Shown here in pieces: positions 1-6,193 of a DNA stretch of 6,193 bases. The stretch comes from Planctomycetota bacterium (GTDB lineage Bacteria; Planctomycetota; UBA1135; UBA2386). The stretch is from assembly GCA_003235605.1 (NCBI GenBank), contig QJVU01000421.1, positions 1 through 6,193 of the forward strand. The letters run 5' to 3'. Made by a program: the position numbers and the translations under genes. Each line of letters opens with the position of its first letter. Within the stretch, counting starts at the first letter, position 1. Below the pieces are notes generated by a model. The model saw nothing but the letters and a program-made list of their open reading frames with translations, was not told the origin of the DNA and ran no database searches.

Positions 1-59
1 GACAGGGTGGTCAAAAGATTTTGCATGGGGTTCTCTCCGATAGTAGGGGTTTCTTCGCA

Positions 60-112
60 GGCGCGTGTGCCCACCTTCGACTCAGTCCCGACTTCTGAAG
101 AACCTGACACCG
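60..112 (+). repeat. Imperfect inverted repeat, left copy (upstream of kinase gene)
   Basis: This 53-base segment matches the reverse complement of 4241-4293 without gaps at 42 of 53 positions, by hand alignment. The longest exact blocks are TCAGTCCCGAC and ACCTGACACC. The copy ends 43 bases before the kinase start codon, so it lies in the promoter or 5' leader region. Each copy carries GTGT near one end and ACAC near the other, so it could fold as a loose hairpin, and this copy also contains the small palindrome CTTCTGAAG. The ACCTGACACC/GGTGTCAGGT core resembles intergenic motifs I recall near REP-associated (IS200/Y1-type) transposases. That is memory, not a search. No transposase is present here. 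Confidence 0.75.
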
Positions 113-155
113 TTCTGCTAGAATCCCCCGCCTCGTCCGCCCCGCCGCAACGCCC

Positions 156-3100
156 ATGCCCCCGCGTCAGATCGAAGATCAGTTCCTGGCTGCCTATGTC
201 GCGGACATGGAGCGGGATCGGGTGCGTCCGCTGGTGGAGTACCAGGCCATGTTCCCCGGCCACGAGGCGACGATTGCCCGCGAGTACCGCCTCCTCGAGG
301 AGGACGAGCTCGGCGACTCCGCCGCAGGTGCGGAGACAACGGAGCCACAACGGACGATCGGCCGCTATCGGATCCACCGCGAGCTGGGCCGCGGCGGTCA
401 GGCGCGGGTCTACCTGGCCCATGACCCACGGCTGGGGCGGGATGTCGCCCTCAAGGTGCTGGAGACCTCGCGCTTCGGCCTCGACGTCGAGGCGCGGATC
501 CAACGCTTCCGCCGCGAGGCGGAGCTGGCGGCGCGACTCGACCACCCGGGGATCTGCGGCGTGCTGGATGTCGGCGAGGACAAGGCCGCGGGCGTCGTGT
601 TCCTGGCGATGCGCTACATCGAGGGCCAGACCCTGGCACACCGGATCGCCGCAGATGCCGGCCAGCACTCGAGCCCGAAGGCGGTTTCGCTGCCGCCCAG
701 CACGGACTCGGACATCTCGAGCGGCTCCCGCGAGGATCGCTTCGCGCCCAAGGAGACCACGGGCGCGCAGTCGATACGTCGCGTGCTCGAGGTCGTGGAG
801 AAGGTCGCCCGCGCCCTGCATGTCGCCCACGAGCAGCGTCTCGTGCACCGCGACGTGAAGCCCGGGAACATCATGATCCACGCGGCGGGTGAGCCGGTCG
901 TGCTGGACTTCGGTCTGGCCAGGGACGAGGGTAGCGAGGCTCTCGGCTTGACGGTCTCGGGCGATCTGCTCGGGACGCCGTACTACATGTCTCCCGAACA
1001 GGTGCGTGGCCAGCACAGATCCATCGATCGACGCACCGACATCTACTCCCTTGGCGTCACGCTCTATGAGTGCCTGACCCTGCGCCGGCCGTTCCAGGCA
1101 AGCCGCCCCGAGGAGCTCTATCAGCAGATCATCGGCGAGACGCTCCCGGATCCGACGCGGCTGAACCGGAACATCCCGCGCGACCTCAAGATCGTGTTGG
1201 AGACCGCCCTCGAGAAAGACCCCGAGCGGCGCTACCCGAACGCCCTGGCGTTCGCCGATGATCTGCGCCGGGTCCGCCACTTCGAGCCGATCACCGCTCG
1301 GGCGTTGCCGGTCTCGCTGCGGTTGCGGCGTTGGGTGCAGCGCAACCCTACGGTGGCGACGTTCCTCGGCGTGTTGCTGGTCGGGCTGGTGGTCACGTCC
1401 CTCCTGCTCCAGGCCGTGCAGGCCCGCAACGTGGAGCTCGAGAAAGTCGCGGTCGCCGCAGCGCTGGGCCGTGTTGCCGAGTCAATCGACGACGGCAGCT
1501 GGCGGCAGGAGAGTTCCCGAGCGACCTGGCTGGAGGACATTCCGCAGAGGCACCGGGGGTTCGCCTGGCGTTGGCTGAACGCTCGCCGCGCCAGCCCGAA
1601 GATCACGTCGATCCCAACCGAGGGCAAGGTACGTTCGCTCGCGTTCGCCGCGGATGGGAAGAGCCTGTTGGCGATCGTTCGCCCTGTCCGAGACGACAGT
1701 ACCGTCGCGCAGCGGGACCCGGATCCTGTCGCACCCGGCGAACTCTGTGTTCTCTCGAAGAAGACCGGTGCGTGGTCCTTGGAGACGAAGACCCTCCCGG
1801 CGTTCACGGTTGCGCTCAGCCCCGATCAGAAGCTGGTTGTCATCGGCGACCAACAGGGCATCCAGTTGTTGGACCCGGGCAACTACCAGCCACTCGTGGT
1901 CCACGGGGGCAGGCAGGGCGCCCAGGTCACGGCGCTCTGCTGGTCGCCCGACAGCAAGCGCGTCGTAGCGGCCGGCAGGGACGGCAGCATCAAGGTCTGG
2001 CGGATCGATCCAGCCAAGGCGGCGTCGGACCTCGTCCTCGTGGACGTCACACCGAGGGGATTGCCGGGCTTCCATGCGAGGATCCGCGCGGTGGACTTCC
2101 ACCCCGACGGCAAGCTGCTGCTGATCGCTGGCGACCGCAACAACGCGTGGATCGTCGATACGGTTCGGGGCGGAGATCCAAGAGAGATCGGGTTCTTCAA
2201 CTCCTTCGAGAAGAAGGTCCTCAAGGACGAAGTCAGCTATCCGAGCCGGATCCGGGCGGCCCGCTTCAGTCCCGATGGCGAGCACTTCGTTCTCGCGGGT
2301 CGGTTTGGTCGGGTAACGCTCTACAGCATCCACGGCGACGTGCCTCCCGTGGAACTCCACGAGCATCGCGCCGATGGAGTGGCTAGCGACATGAACGCCT
2401 TCGATGCTCGCTTCGATCCCACCGGTCGCTTCGTGTTGTCCTGTGGAGCGGATTGGCTTGTTCAGGTACACGACGTCAAGAGCAAGAAGCGGCTCGGCTA
2501 CACGAGGATCGCGGACTGGCCACTCTCACTGGCCATCGACCAGGGCGGAACTCGGGTCGCGGTCGCGAGCGGCAACCGGAGTGTGTCGATCTGGAGTCTG
2601 GGAAGCCTCCCGCTGCCTGTCGAACTCATCGGCCACAATTGGCTGGGCATCCGCCAGGTCCTCACCACGGCCGGTGGGCGCTACGCGTTCTCGGTCGGCG
2701 GAAGAAGCGTGTGCAAGTTCGATCTCGACAGCGGAAGGCTCCTGTTCGCGATTCGAGACCTGCTGCGGGAGCCGCAGTGCATCGCGTTGAGGAAAGGTGA
2801 GCAGGAGCTGGCCATCGGCTACATGAGTGGCCACTTGGAGATTGTCGACGCCATCACCGGAGACCCGATTTCCAAGGCTCCCTATCGCGCACCGAGGGAA
2901 AGGGTCTGGAGTGAACTGCGTCACGCACCGACCGGCTTCTACGCCCTCTGCTACAGCCCCGATGGCAAGTGGCTCGTGGGCGGCTTGGGGACGACTCAGC
3001 CACAAAGAGACCTCAGGCGCGAGGTCCCGGTGCTGGTGCTGGAGGCAGATTCGGAGAAGCTGACGCCTGTGGCCACCCTCTCCGGTCACCTCGGAAGCGT

Positions 3101-4220
3101 CGAGCGGCTCTACTTCAGCGGGGACGGGTCGCGGCTCGTATCTGCCTGCCAGGGCGGAAAGTTGATCTTCTGGGACACTGCCTCGCCGGTGCCAGCGGGG
3201 TGGAGGGCGATCCCAGGCCTGAACCAGGACCGTGGTTCGCAGGACGTGATGTTCAAGTTTGCCGCAGATGCCAACGGCTACCTCTATCGACCTGGCGGGG
3301 AGATGCTCACGCCCTTCGACATCCGTAGTGGCGAAGAGCTCGAGCCCATCCCTTGGAGCCTGGCCACCTTCGGATCCGGGTGGGGGTTCGTGCAGGACCT
3401 CGAGTTCCTTCCGAAGGGCAAGGAGCTGCTCGTGGCCACGACGAATGGCCTGGCCGTCTGGGACGTGCCACCACAGAACCCGCTGCTAACGCTGCCGGTC
3501 TACCACCGCATCGAGAGCGCGAGATCCGTTGCCCACTACGTCGGAGCGGCTGGCCGTGAAGGCATCCTCGCCGGCGGAGGGACCGGATCACTCTATTTCG
3601 ACGAGCTCGAACCAAGGCCCGAGCTGTTTCGCCAGCGCCAGATCGAGTGGTCGGCAGGCCAGCTCGTACAGCGCAAGCTGGCAGTGGCGTCGGTCGCACA
3701 GGCGCGAGCTGCGATCCAGAACACAACGGGAGTTCCACGAGAAGTACGCGATGCAGCGTTGCGGATCCTCGACGTGACCAGCGAAGACCCTGGCTGGTTC
3801 ATCCGCGGAGGCTTCTTCATGACCCTCCTCGAACCCGGGCACGACAAGGCTGTGTACCGAACCGCAAGGGACGCCGTGCATGAGTTGGGCAAGCCCAACG
3901 ACCGAACGGCGTCGCTGGCCTGGGTGTACCCGATGATGCTCGGTCTGGCGGACTACCGGCTCGGCAACGACGCGGCTGCCATCGAGAACCTGAGCCTCGC
4001 GGCCACGTTCGAGAAGGACCCCTACCCTGACGTGGCTCAGCCCGCCGCAGTCGCGGACTTCCAGAGCTTCGCGTGGAACTTCCTGGCCATGGCGCAGTAC
4101 CGGGCAGGTGACAAGGAGGCCGCCCAGGAGAGCCGGAAACGCGCGGTGTCCGCAGGGATCGGGGGCATGTTCGACCAGCAGGCCGAGGCTCAAGTGCCGG
4201 CGGTCCTCAAGAAGAAGTAG
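156..4220 (+). CDS. Membrane-anchored Ser/Thr protein kinase with WD40-type beta-propellers and C-terminal TPR-like repeats
   Basis: This is a Hanks-type serine/threonine kinase of 1354 residues that transfers phosphate from ATP to unknown targets. Residues 1-66 carry the 'RPLVEYQAMFPGHE' segment seen at the N-terminus of many planctomycete kinases. The catalytic domain spans about 71-376. It has a glycine loop GRGGQARV (78-85, third Gly replaced by Ala83), ATP lysine K100 in VALK, alpha-C E121, HRDVKPGN (231-238; catalytic D233), DFG (251-253), GTPYYMSPEQ (273-282) and DIYSLG (295-300). All catalytic residues are present, so it should be active. A Ser/Pro-rich insert (about 165-207) precedes helix E. 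Basic residues (RLRRWVQR) lead into one membrane helix (about 400-421), which predicts a cytoplasmic kinase and an outside C-terminus. The 'HRGFAWRWLNARR' linker (466-478) is followed by about 13-14 WD40-like blades (about 490-1153), for example VTALCWSPDS...GSIKVW and VERLYFSGDG...GKLIFW, enough for two propellers. TPR-like helices occur at about 1258-1282 and 1305-1330. The start lacks a Shine-Dalgarno sequence but fits the family N-terminus. The substrate and signal are unknown. Confidence 0.96.
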   Translation: MPPRQIEDQFLAAYVADMERDRVRPLVEYQAMFPGHEATIAREYRLLEEDELGDSAAGAETTEPQRTIGRYRIHRELGRGGQARVYLAHDPRLGRDVALKVLETSRFGLDVEARIQRFRREAELAARLDHPGICGVLDVGEDKAAGVVFLAMRYIEGQTLAHRIAADAGQHSSPKAVSLPPSTDSDISSGSREDRFAPKETTGAQSIRRVLEVVEKVARALHVAHEQRLVHRDVKPGNIMIHAAGEPVVLDFGLARDEGSEALGLTVSGDLLGTPYYMSPEQVRGQHRSIDRRTDIYSLGVTLYECLTLRRPFQASRPEELYQQIIGETLPDPTRLNRNIPRDLKIVLETALEKDPERRYPNALAFADDLRRVRHFEPITARALPVSLRLRRWVQRNPTVATFLGVLLVGLVVTSLLLQAVQARNVELEKVAVAAALGRVAESIDDGSWRQESSRATWLEDIPQRHRGFAWRWLNARRASPKITSIPTEGKVRSLAFAADGKSLLAIVRPVRDDSTVAQRDPDPVAPGELCVLSKKTGAWSLETKTLPAFTVALSPDQKLVVIGDQQGIQLLDPGNYQPLVVHGGRQGAQVTALCWSPDSKRVVAAGRDGSIKVWRIDPAKAASDLVLVDVTPRGLPGFHARIRAVDFHPDGKLLLIAGDRNNAWIVDTVRGGDPREIGFFNSFEKKVLKDEVSYPSRIRAARFSPDGEHFVLAGRFGRVTLYSIHGDVPPVELHEHRADGVASDMNAFDARFDPTGRFVLSCGADWLVQVHDVKSKKRLGYTRIADWPLSLAIDQGGTRVAVASGNRSVSIWSLGSLPLPVELIGHNWLGIRQVLTTAGGRYAFSVGGRSVCKFDLDSGRLLFAIRDLLREPQCIALRKGEQELAIGYMSGHLEIVDAITGDPISKAPYRAPRERVWSELRHAPTGFYALCYSPDGKWLVGGLGTTQPQRDLRREVPVLVLEADSEKLTPVATLSGHLGSVERLYFSGDGSRLVSACQGGKLIFWDTASPVPAGWRAIPGLNQDRGSQDVMFKFAADANGYLYRPGGEMLTPFDIRSGEELEPIPWSLATFGSGWGFVQDLEFLPKGKELLVATTNGLAVWDVPPQNPLLTLPVYHRIESARSVAHYVGAAGREGILAGGGTGSLYFDELEPRPELFRQRQIEWSAGQLVQRKLAVASVAQARAAIQNTTGVPREVRDAALRILDVTSEDPGWFIRGGFFMTLLEPGHDKAVYRTARDAVHELGKPNDRTASLAWVYPMMLGLADYRLGNDAAAIENLSLAATFEKDPYPDVAQPAAVADFQSFAWNFLAMAQYRAGDKEAAQESRKRAVSAGIGGMFDQQAEAQVPAVLKKK

Positions 4221-4228
4221 GGCCGAAA

Positions 4229-4251
4229 ACCTGGCGAAAGGGGTGTCAGGT
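4229..4251 (+). other. Small potential hairpin just after the kinase stop codon
   Basis: ACCTG (4229-4233) and CAGGT (4247-4251) form a perfect 5-base-pair stem around a 13-base loop, starting 9 bases after the kinase stop. The right arm lies inside the repeat copy at 4241-4293. There is no T-run behind it, so it is not a standard intrinsic terminator. It could be part of the structure of the repeat or could be chance. Confidence 0.3.
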
Positions 4252-4293
4252 CCATCCGAGGTCGGGACTGAACCCAGGGTAGGCACACCCGCC
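4241..4293 (-). repeat. Imperfect inverted repeat, right copy (downstream of kinase gene)
   Basis: This is the inverted partner of 60-112, with 42 of 53 positions identical and no gaps. It begins 20 bases after the kinase stop codon and ends 25 bases before the start codon of the next gene. Its own ends, GGGTGT (4241-4246) and ACACCC (4285-4290), are perfect reverse complements, so the unit could close on itself as a stem with a loop of about 38 bases. The flanks outside the two copies (51-59 and 4294-4303) show no matching target-site duplication. It may be a dispersed intergenic repeat, or one terminal repeat of an element enclosing the kinase gene. Confidence 0.75.
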
Positions 4294-4306
4294 CAACCCA
4301 ACCCTC

Positions 4307-4311
4307 GGAGA
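4307..4311 (+). promoter_or_regulatory. Ribosome binding site of the secreted-protein gene
   Basis: GGAGA lies 7 bases before the ATG at 4319. It is the only clear Shine-Dalgarno sequence before a plus-strand gene here, and it favours this start over the in-frame ATG at 4331. The resulting N-terminus forms a proper signal peptide. Confidence 0.7.
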
Positions 4312-4318
4312 GAACGAC

Positions 4319-5671
4319 ATGAACAACCCGATGCCCACCCTGTCAAGATTCGCCGTCGCCGTGGCAATGATGGCTTCCGCCCTCGCCGCCCAGACCCGCG
4401 CCGACCACCTCGTGGCCTTCGTCAGATCCACGGCACAGACCGGCAACTACATCGGCCAGCAGAACCTGGTCGGTGGTTGCAAGGCCACCACGAAGCTCGC
4501 CCCCACGCTCAACTGGAAGCCGACGTCCGGTCAGTTCTCGGGTGGCGCCGCCTACGATCCGACCACCGACTCCATCTGGGTGAGCGACGGGCTCAAGATC
4601 CGCAACCAGACCCTTTCCGGCAAGGTGCTCTGTGAGTTCAACGCGACCCTGTCCAGCACACCCTGGGGGAATAGGTATGTCCAGGGCCTCGCCTTCAAGC
4701 GGTCCACGCGCCAGCTGATCCAGCTCGAGCTGGCTGGGGGGGGGATGATCTGCTCAGCGCTCGTTCGCACCTACGACACGACGAAATGCCCCGCCGTGGC
4801 ACAGCAGCCGACGTGCAAGCCTTTCTTCGTCTCCGGCTTCCTCGGCGGCATCGCCTACGACGAGACGCGGGACTTCCTCTACATCAGTTGCTCCTCGGCG
4901 GGCTTTGGAGGGTGGGCCATTGACCTTGGTTCCTTGCAAAACCATGGGGAGCCTCCCCCAAAGCTCGTGACTCACGGGATCATGGTGTCCCGGCTGGCAA
5001 CACCCTGCACGCAGCTGAAGTGGATTCCCGTTGAAGGGGGCTCCGAGCCTTGGGGCATGATCAGCGGCCTCGGCTACAGCGAGTCCAGCAGGAAGCTGTT
5101 TGTCACCTTCAGTGTGAACAGCAAGGGCAGCGAGACGCTGGACCTCCTGATGACCGCGCCGGACCAGGGGATCGTCACCCGGGGCAAGTGCTGCTCCGCT
5201 GGCCTGCCCAACACGGACACCTTCCAGGGCCTGGCGGTGCTGCCGGGCTACGACCGGCAGGTCGTGGGCACAAGCTGTGTGGCGGTCCCTTGCGGCGCGT
5301 GCAACCGCATGAAGCTGGACTTGAACGGCGTGCCGATCCTCGGCAACCGCAGCTTCGGCTTCGCCATCACGAACGCACCATCCGGCGCCCATGGCTTCTG
5401 CTACGTGTCACCTGGCACCTGCGCGCCGAAGCCCCTCGACATCGGCCTCTGCGGGCAGGTCTACCTGCCCACCGGGAGTGGCATGCCGCTGATGTTGGCG
5501 GGAATCGCGCTCAGGGGAACCACGGCGTGCGACGGATCGGGCACCCTGAGGACCCCGCTGCCGGCGCTGGACGCGCTGCGCAACATGACGCTCTGCTCGC
5601 AGTGGCTGATCCTCTGCAGTGCATCCGGATCTGGGCTCACGAACGCGGTGCAGTTCACGATCGGCGACTAG
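4319..5671 (+). CDS. Secreted cysteine-rich beta-propeller-like protein with planctomycete-type C-terminal domain
   Basis: This is a 450-residue exported protein of unknown function. The N-terminus is a signal peptide: a short polar start ending in Arg10, then the hydrophobic stretch FAVAVAMMASALAA (11-24), with likely cleavage after ALA (21-23). The body has five related segments, each a 'GG/GL-A-Y-D...lyvs' strand pair: SGGAAYDPTTDSIWVSDG (74-91), VQGLAFKRSTRQLIQLE (121-137), GGIAYDETRDFLYIS (176-190), SGLGYSESSRKLFVTF (249-264) and QGLAVLPGYDRQVVGTS (303-319). They are spaced about 47-73 residues apart, as in a beta-propeller. Residues about 343-450 resemble a domain I recall at the C-terminus of many planctomycete secreted proteins, with 'FGFAITNAP' near its start, 'LCSQW' near its end and a terminal FTIGD. 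The mature part has 18 cysteines, including CC (291-292) and CVAVPCGAC (320-328), which suggests disulfides outside the cytoplasm. A run of nine G bases (4736-4744) encodes Gly140-142. I see no catalytic motif. It may be a surface or binding protein. Confidence 0.9.
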   Translation: MNNPMPTLSRFAVAVAMMASALAAQTRADHLVAFVRSTAQTGNYIGQQNLVGGCKATTKLAPTLNWKPTSGQFSGGAAYDPTTDSIWVSDGLKIRNQTLSGKVLCEFNATLSSTPWGNRYVQGLAFKRSTRQLIQLELAGGGMICSALVRTYDTTKCPAVAQQPTCKPFFVSGFLGGIAYDETRDFLYISCSSAGFGGWAIDLGSLQNHGEPPPKLVTHGIMVSRLATPCTQLKWIPVEGGSEPWGMISGLGYSESSRKLFVTFSVNSKGSETLDLLMTAPDQGIVTRGKCCSAGLPNTDTFQGLAVLPGYDRQVVGTSCVAVPCGACNRMKLDLNGVPILGNRSFGFAITNAPSGAHGFCYVSPGTCAPKPLDIGLCGQVYLPTGSGMPLMLAGIALRGTTACDGSGTLRTPLPALDALRNMTLCSQWLILCSASGSGLTNAVQFTIGD

Positions 5672-5689
5672 AAGACTACCGATAGCACC

Positions 5690-5997
5690 CTATCCGCCGA
5701 CGGTGCGAGCCTTCCAGTAGCCTGGCCTCCTGTGGCCGTGGGCAACGGCGACGATCCAGACCTGGCCACCGAACTCACGGTAGATCAGCAGATAGGGGAA
5801 GCGGCGAAGCAGGAGCTGCGATGCACGTCGTCGTATGCGGGCCAGCGGCTTGGAGCCTCGGCAATCCGCTCCAAGGCGCCTGAGACCTCCCTCTCGAATC
5901 GATCCGCGACTTGCGCACTGCGCACAGCGTACCAAGCGTATGCTTCGCCGTACTCCTCGGACGCCTCCGGATGGAAGACGATCTCAGCGTCGGTCAC
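5690..5997 (-). pseudogene. RelE/ParE-family toxin, disrupted by a one-base frameshift
   Basis: This is the toxin gene of a type II toxin-antitoxin pair. Reading from a GTG at 5997, the first frame gives 60 family-like residues (MTDAEIVFHPEASEEY..., ...AEAPSRWPAYDDVHR). It then goes out of register and stops at 5785. The adjoining minus frame carries the missing second half, LLLRRFPYLLIYREFGGQVW then IVAVAHGHRRPGYWKAR, up to a TAG at 5690-5692. Joining the halves at about 5815-5818 restores a protein of about 102 residues, the usual size for the family, as if one base was lost in the codon before CTC CTG CTT. Family toxins are mRNA interferases (RelE) or gyrase inhibitors (ParE), and I cannot tell which this was. 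No slippery heptamer is visible at the junction, so decay or a sequencing error is likelier than programmed frameshifting. GGAAGG, 3 bases before the GTG, may be its ribosome binding site. The start overlaps the antitoxin end by 14 bases. Confidence 0.82.
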
Positions 5998-6193
5998 GCG
6001 CCTTCCGGGCTGCCGCGTCCTTCACTGCGGACCAGGGCAGCGGCTTGACCAGACCCTGCTCGATTTCCCGCGTGCGCCTCTCGATCTCTTCCGCCCATGC
6101 ATCGGCTGCACCGGCATCCGGCTCACCGTCCAAGGTGGCCAGGAGGCGCTCCGCGAGGCGGATCCGGTCCGCCTCCGACAACCGGATGGCGTC
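5984..6193 (-). CDS. Addiction-module antitoxin (Unstab_antitox/TIGR02574-like), 5' end outside window
   Basis: This is the antitoxin partner of the adjacent RelE/ParE toxin. The open frame runs from the window edge to a TGA at 5984-5986 and gives 69 visible residues. Within them are LAERLLATLDGEPD, then AWAEEIERRTREIEQG and PWSAVKDAA. This is the pattern of the short 'putative addiction module component' family: a helical N-terminus, a Trp-containing ERR helix and a C-terminal PW...V segment. Family members bind and neutralise the toxin and often repress their own operon. Residues before the TTG at 6181 (DAIRL) remain in frame and family-like, so the true start is probably 10 or so residues further upstream, beyond base 6193. 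The visible part is intact. The 14-base overlap with the toxin start suggests a single transcript with coupled translation. Confidence 0.86.
   Translation of the reverse strand, partial: DAIRLSEADRIRLAERLLATLDGEPDAGAADAWAEEIERRTREIEQGLVKPLPWSAVKDAAARKARDRR

Noticed and set aside
119..124. TAGAAT as a possible -10 box for the kinase gene
   Set aside because: No reasonable -35 element sits 16-18 bases upstream. The CTGACA at 104-109 is too close and belongs to the repeat. One hexamer is not enough.
7..858. A plus-strand open frame that starts before the kinase and overlaps its first 230 codons in another frame
   Set aside because: Its product is Arg/Ser-rich low-complexity sequence with no motif, while the overlapping kinase frame holds the glycine loop, ATP lysine and HRD motif.
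1482..2471. A long minus-strand open frame inside the kinase gene, and similar long frames on both strands (for example 1331-2386 + and 3588-4367 -)
   Set aside because: They lie opposite or within the well-supported kinase coding region. They lack recognisable domains and have the skewed Arg/Pro/Ala/Ser composition expected of shadow frames in high-GC DNA.
60..4293. A complete transposon with the kinase as cargo
   Set aside because: No transposase or recombinase lies between the repeats, the ends are only 79% alike, and the flanking bases show no target-site duplication. I report only the repeat pair.
5681..5694. Hairpin GATAG-CACC-CTATC between the convergent genes as a terminator
   Set aside because: The stem is only 5 base pairs, AT-containing, and without a T-run on either strand. 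It is probably chance, although the position would suit a bidirectional terminator.
5812..5822. Programmed -1 frameshifting to make the full toxin
   Set aside because: The sequence at the junction (minus strand GTG CAT CGC AGC TCC) has no X XXY YYZ slippery heptamer, and I see no strong downstream stem. A single-base loss or sequencing error is simpler.
1..6193. tRNA, rRNA, CRISPR array or riboswitch
   Set aside because: I saw no short regularly spaced repeats and no tRNA-like TTCGAnTC arm with a cloverleaf. Non-coding space is limited to about 155, 98 and 18 bases, which is filled mostly by the repeat copies.

Overview
This window comes from a high-GC bacterium, most likely a member of the Planctomycetota. 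Three features point there. The first is a giant soluble-kinase/transmembrane/WD40/TPR protein with the N-terminal 'rPLvEYqamFPGhE' segment that I associate with planctomycete kinases. The second is a secreted beta-propeller-like protein ending in a C-terminal domain ('...QW...', ending 'FTIGD') that I recognise from large families of planctomycete secreted proteins. The third is that the kinase start has no Shine-Dalgarno sequence. The assignment rests on pattern memory, not on a search.

Layout. Bases 1-155 are non-coding. They hold one copy (60-112) of an imperfect 53-base repeat and no convincing promoter. A single 1354-residue Ser/Thr protein kinase gene follows (156-4220, +). Twenty bases after its stop lies a second, inverted copy of the same repeat (4241-4293), so the pair brackets the kinase gene almost exactly. 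Next, behind a good ribosome binding site, is a 450-residue secreted, cysteine-rich protein (4319-5671, +). Convergent to it, on the minus strand, is a type II toxin-antitoxin module. Its antitoxin (5984-6193) runs off the right edge of the window. It overlaps by 14 bases the start of a RelE/ParE-family toxin (5997-5690) that is broken by a one-base frameshift near 5815-5818.

How the parts may work together. The kinase is probably a membrane-spanning signalling protein: a cytoplasmic catalytic domain, one membrane helix, and a large extracytoplasmic part of about 13-14 propeller blades followed by TPR-like helices. The secreted protein may be a separate transcription unit, and nothing in its sequence ties it to the kinase. 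The toxin-antitoxin remnant is an unrelated accessory module.

The most unexpected signals are the inverted repeat pair around the kinase gene and the frameshifted toxin beside an apparently intact antitoxin frame. I saw no clear novel multi-gene system. There is no gene-free stretch longer than 300 bases.
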